Part shown: piece after piece, positions 61,947 to 64,000 of the stretch
How positions within the stretch are numbered: position 1 is the first letter of the stretch
How the letters are laid out: each line of letters starts with the position of its first letter
DNA from: Lachnospiraceae bacterium
GTDB taxonomy: Bacteria > Bacillota > Clostridia > Lachnospirales > Lachnospiraceae
Assembly: GCA_009777715.1 (NCBI GenBank)
Contig: WRLH01000010.1
Coordinates: forward strand, 1-64,000
Direction of reading: 5' to 3'
DNA length: 64,000 nt
The notes under the pieces: generated by a model
Told to the model about the DNA's origin: nothing
The model's input: the letters and a program-made list of their open reading frames with translations, nothing else
Database searches by the model: none
Position numbers and translations under genes: made by a program

Positions 61947-62140
61947 TAGCTTCCTCTGCTCCAAATATAATTAGTCGTATCTACAGCAAAATATGGAAAT
62001 GAAAGCTTACTCACCTCTTTCTCATTGGTATCTTCTGACATAAGTATGACTTTTACTTTGCCAATTATTTTATCTTGAATTTCAGCTGGGATTTGGATAA
62101 TACCGTTTTTTAAAGCGGTTTGAAATTCATAAGCAACCAT
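61946..62140 (-). CDS. Orphan antitoxin (AbrB-like/RelB-like)
   Basis: Protein of 64 residues, starting M-V-A-Y-E-F-Q-T-A-L-K-N-G-I-I-Q-I-P-A-E-I. The K-N-G-x-I-x-I-P strand-turn pattern and V-K-V-I-L-M are typical of antitoxins paired with PIN toxins. AGGAGG lies 7 nt before the ATG at 62140; a longer frame to 62200 is rejected. A candidate promoter TTGTTG-17-TATACT lies upstream. Its toxin gene directly downstream is deleted, so it may persist as a neutral leftover or as an anti-toxin against related toxins. Confidence 0.75.
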   Translation of the reverse strand: MVAYEFQTALKNGIIQIPAEIQDKIIGKVKVILMSEDTNEKEVSKLSFPYFAVDTTNYIWSRGS

Positions 62141-62246
62141 ATATAATCCTCCTAAATGAAATCTCAAAGAGCAGTAATCTCTAATTAAATAGTATACCAC
62201 TAATCTTTTTTTTCAACAAGTATTGCATGAACCATAGCGACACCCC

Positions 62247-63293
62247 TTACCTAGTCCTTAAAAAATAATTCTCCCTCTCGGCAACCTTATCGTCCGGATA
62301 AAGGCTAAGATAACCGTCCATCAGGACCGCTGCCCTGCCAAAATCGCCTAAGAATTGGTTTGCGACAATTTCATTAAACCTAAGCGTCTGCAAAATATCA
62401 TTGTCTTCAATGGCCATCCCGGCAAGGAACGCTAAAAGCGCGTTTTCATAATCATTCATATTGATCCGGCAGATGCCCAGCTGGTTATAGATTTGGGGCG
62501 ACTCATTGCCCCTGTCGATATAATCAATATAAACACTGACCGCATAATTGTAATCGGCAAGCACTTCATAGGTCATGCCAAGGAACAACACCGCCTCATA
62601 GTTAAAATCACGGGCTTTTTCAAGATATGCCCTGGCATTTTCATAATCTGACAAATAAAAAGAAATGCGGCCCTTTTCGAAATTGTTCATGTCGCCCGCA
62701 TTTTGCTCCATCGCATCGCGAAGATATTCCTCGCCAACCCCATGATAACCGTTGCCAGCCAAAATCTGATAGATATCAATTAAGCGGTCACTATTTCCTG
62801 TGTTAAGGCTTAATGCTTGGTCAAAATCGGAACGCGCTTCCTGAATCAGGCCTTGCTCTGCCCTGATTGCCCCCCGCAAAAAGTAAGCGTCGCCGTCTTT
62901 TTCACGCAAAGTCAGAATCGCGTCATATGTTTCAATTGCTCTTTCTTTTTGCCCGGTAATATAAAACGCGGCCGCCATATAATAGTTTATGTCAAAATCA
63001 ACTAAAGCCGGAATCCCGTTGCTAAAAGACAGGGCTTTTTCAAAAGCTGACAGGGCTTCTTCATACTGTAATAAGCCCATCAAAGCAAGCCCTCTGCCGC
63101 GATATAAAAGGCGCATATCTTCTAAAGCTTCTTCGGCACTTCCAAACGCAATTAGAGCCGCCTCATAATCCCGCGCCTCAAGTGCCTCAAACCCAAGATT
63201 GGTAAATTCATTTCTTTCCCCAAAAGAACAGGAGCTGGCCACGTTGACCAGCATAGTCAATAGAAAAATAATCAGTATTTTATGTAAACTCAT
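62247..63293 (-). CDS. TPR-repeat lipoprotein
   Basis: Protein of 348 residues starting M-S-L-H-K-I-L-I-I-F, with a signal ending V-A-S-S-C (Cys about 22, a slightly atypical lipobox). The rest is about nine tetratricopeptide repeats (A-L-E-A-R-D-Y-E-A-A-L-I-A-F-G-S-A-E, A-E-Q-G-L-I-Q-E-A-R-S-D-F-D-Q-A-L-S-L-N and others). It is probably an outer-face scaffold for protein assembly. The start is uncertain: GTG at 63311 and ATG at 63305 are in frame and none has a strong ribosome site; 63293 gives the most normal signal peptide. Confidence 0.8.
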   Translation of the reverse strand: MSLHKILIIFLLTMLVNVASSCSFGERNEFTNLGFEALEARDYEAALIAFGSAEEALEDMRLLYRGRGLALMGLLQYEEALSAFEKALSFSNGIPALVDFDINYYMAAAFYITGQKERAIETYDAILTLREKDGDAYFLRGAIRAEQGLIQEARSDFDQALSLNTGNSDRLIDIYQILAGNGYHGVGEEYLRDAMEQNAGDMNNFEKGRISFYLSDYENARAYLEKARDFNYEAVLFLGMTYEVLADYNYAVSVYIDYIDRGNESPQIYNQLGICRINMNDYENALLAFLAGMAIEDNDILQTLRFNEIVANQFLGDFGRAAVLMDGYLSLYPDDKVAERENYFLRTR

Positions 63294-63344
63294 ACGTATA
63301 CCCATATCCACTCATAGAGCTTATTAATTCTTGAATGCCAAGGA

Positions 63345-63391
63345 AGCTCCCAAGATAGCTTCCAAGATAGTTTCCAAGATAATTTCAAGAT
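63345..63391. repeat. 12-bp imperfect tandem repeats
   Basis: Four units of AGCTTCCAAGAT with one or two changes each lie head to tail upstream of the TPR lipoprotein gene on its leader side. No gene is seen in the surrounding 63312-63519. Confidence 0.85.
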
Positions 63392-63519
63392 AGCTTATTC
63401 CAGCATAAATAACAATCCCTAAGCCCCAAAAGTTGACGCACTATAATCGTACTGCCATCCTTGGCTAAGGTCGCTCCTAAAATTATTTTGCTAATTTGCC
63501 TATTCCGGTAAGCTTTTGC

Positions 63520-63918
63520 CTATGCCTGTGTAATCCCAATTTTGTTAAGGACTTCCTCGAACTTCTCCAAGTCAATCGGTTTCGCGCAATAAACTGTACA
63601 ACCCATGTCAAAAGCGGCCTTGATATTACGCTCGGCATTAAGGGCGGTGGTCATGATGATTTTTACCGCGTCTTCGCCAGTCAGGTCATTTTCTTCTTCG
63701 ATTTCACGCACAACCTTTAAGACTTGGTAACCGTCCATTGCCGGCATCATGATGTCCAAGCAAATCAAGTCATATGGCTCATTGTCCTCTAAAGCCATCC
63801 TAAAAGCTTCGACTGCTTCTTCGCCGTCGATGGTGATGTCGCAATCACCGAAATTTGATAAATACTTTTGCATGAACTTTCTGCTGGCAAAATCATCTTC
63901 AGCAATTAATATCCTCAT
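63520..63918 (-). CDS. CheY-like single-domain response regulator
   Basis: Receiver domain protein of 132 residues. Acidic pocket E7/D8/D9 (A-E-D-D), phospho-acceptor D55 (L-D-I-M-M-P), T90/T91 and K113 (A-K-P) are all present, so it should accept phosphate from a histidine kinase. There is no output domain, so it acts by protein contact, as CheY or Spo0F do. AGGAGG precedes the ATG. The cognate kinase is not in the window and may lie beyond the right edge. Confidence 0.92.
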   Translation of the reverse strand: MRILIAEDDFASRKFMQKYLSNFGDCDITIDGEEAVEAFRMALEDNEPYDLICLDIMMPAMDGYQVLKVVREIEEENDLTGEDAVKIIMTTALNAERNIKAAFDMGCTVYCAKPIDLEKFEEVLNKIGITQA

Positions 63919-64000
63919 ACTTATCCTCCTTTATGCGGTACTTTTACCTTTGTAAGAAGCAAGTTATTTAATAATATTATAACACATTATTTGTCGATGT

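Overview
The window looks like a chromosomal segment of a strictly anaerobic, low-to-mid GC Firmicute of the class Clostridia, probably near Lachnospiraceae. The evidence is an oxygen-sensitive class III ribonucleotide reductase preceded by NrdR-type boxes, adjacent radA and clpC genes, a single-chain PurL, TTGACA/TATAAT promoters with AGGAGG-type ribosome binding sites, and large secreted proteins with membrane anchors. The genus cannot be named from the sequence alone.

Layout. 1-942: truncated gene for a Gly/Thr-rich secreted protein. 1217-2455: cytoplasmic GH10 xylanase, convergent with a hipBA toxin-antitoxin pair (2450-3857). 3926-11924: minus-strand transport operon holding a small membrane protein, the two halves of a heterodimeric ABC exporter, and between them HIT, serine hydrolase and ABC-2 transporter genes. 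12115-13422: OFA-type MFS transporter. 13575-23030: one 3151-residue surface protein with a 67-bp GCTT microsatellite upstream of its start. 23399-24018: PIN toxin/antitoxin pair with an autoregulatory promoter. 24093-33148: CotH, DUF4956, VTC-domain, purL, TetR and DUF6508-like genes. 33231-34928: GH13 lipoprotein behind a repeat-rich leader. 35302-38297: tRNA-Trp followed by an A+T-rich three-gene cassette (JAMM/JAB protein, small helical protein, KGGVGR ATPase with TPRs), the best candidate here for an undescribed system. 38361-40077: ABC-2 transporter. 40085-46455: radA, clpC and conserved genes. 46521-49931: purE-purM-purN-purD. 50190-58620: M29 peptidase, pyrE, a retropepsin-like pair, pyrF, GNAT and nrdD. 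59059-61378: two Gfo/Idh/MocA oxidoreductases. 61553-63918: small membrane protein, an antitoxin with a deleted PIN toxin, a TPR lipoprotein and a CheY-like regulator.

Nucleotide synthesis is the clearest shared theme: purL lies apart from purEMND, pyrE and pyrF lie close together, and nrdD makes deoxynucleotides. PurL is unusual: it carries an in-frame 18-bp repeat expansion and has Gly where the glutaminase domain should have its catalytic Cys.

Two features cut across the window. First, a composite promoter module recurs: the hairpin GTCGATACTGACGTATCGAC, a conserved TTGGCTCGTGCGTGTG block, and TATAAT 18 nt after TTGGCT. Three copies are complete and two are decayed. Two of the complete copies precede glycoside hydrolase genes. 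Second, short tandem repeats are unusually common and sit inside or beside conserved genes (purL, cotH, purD, the SH3 protein, the TPR ATPase, the surface-protein upstream region). This suggests a genome prone to slippage and possibly phase or length variation.
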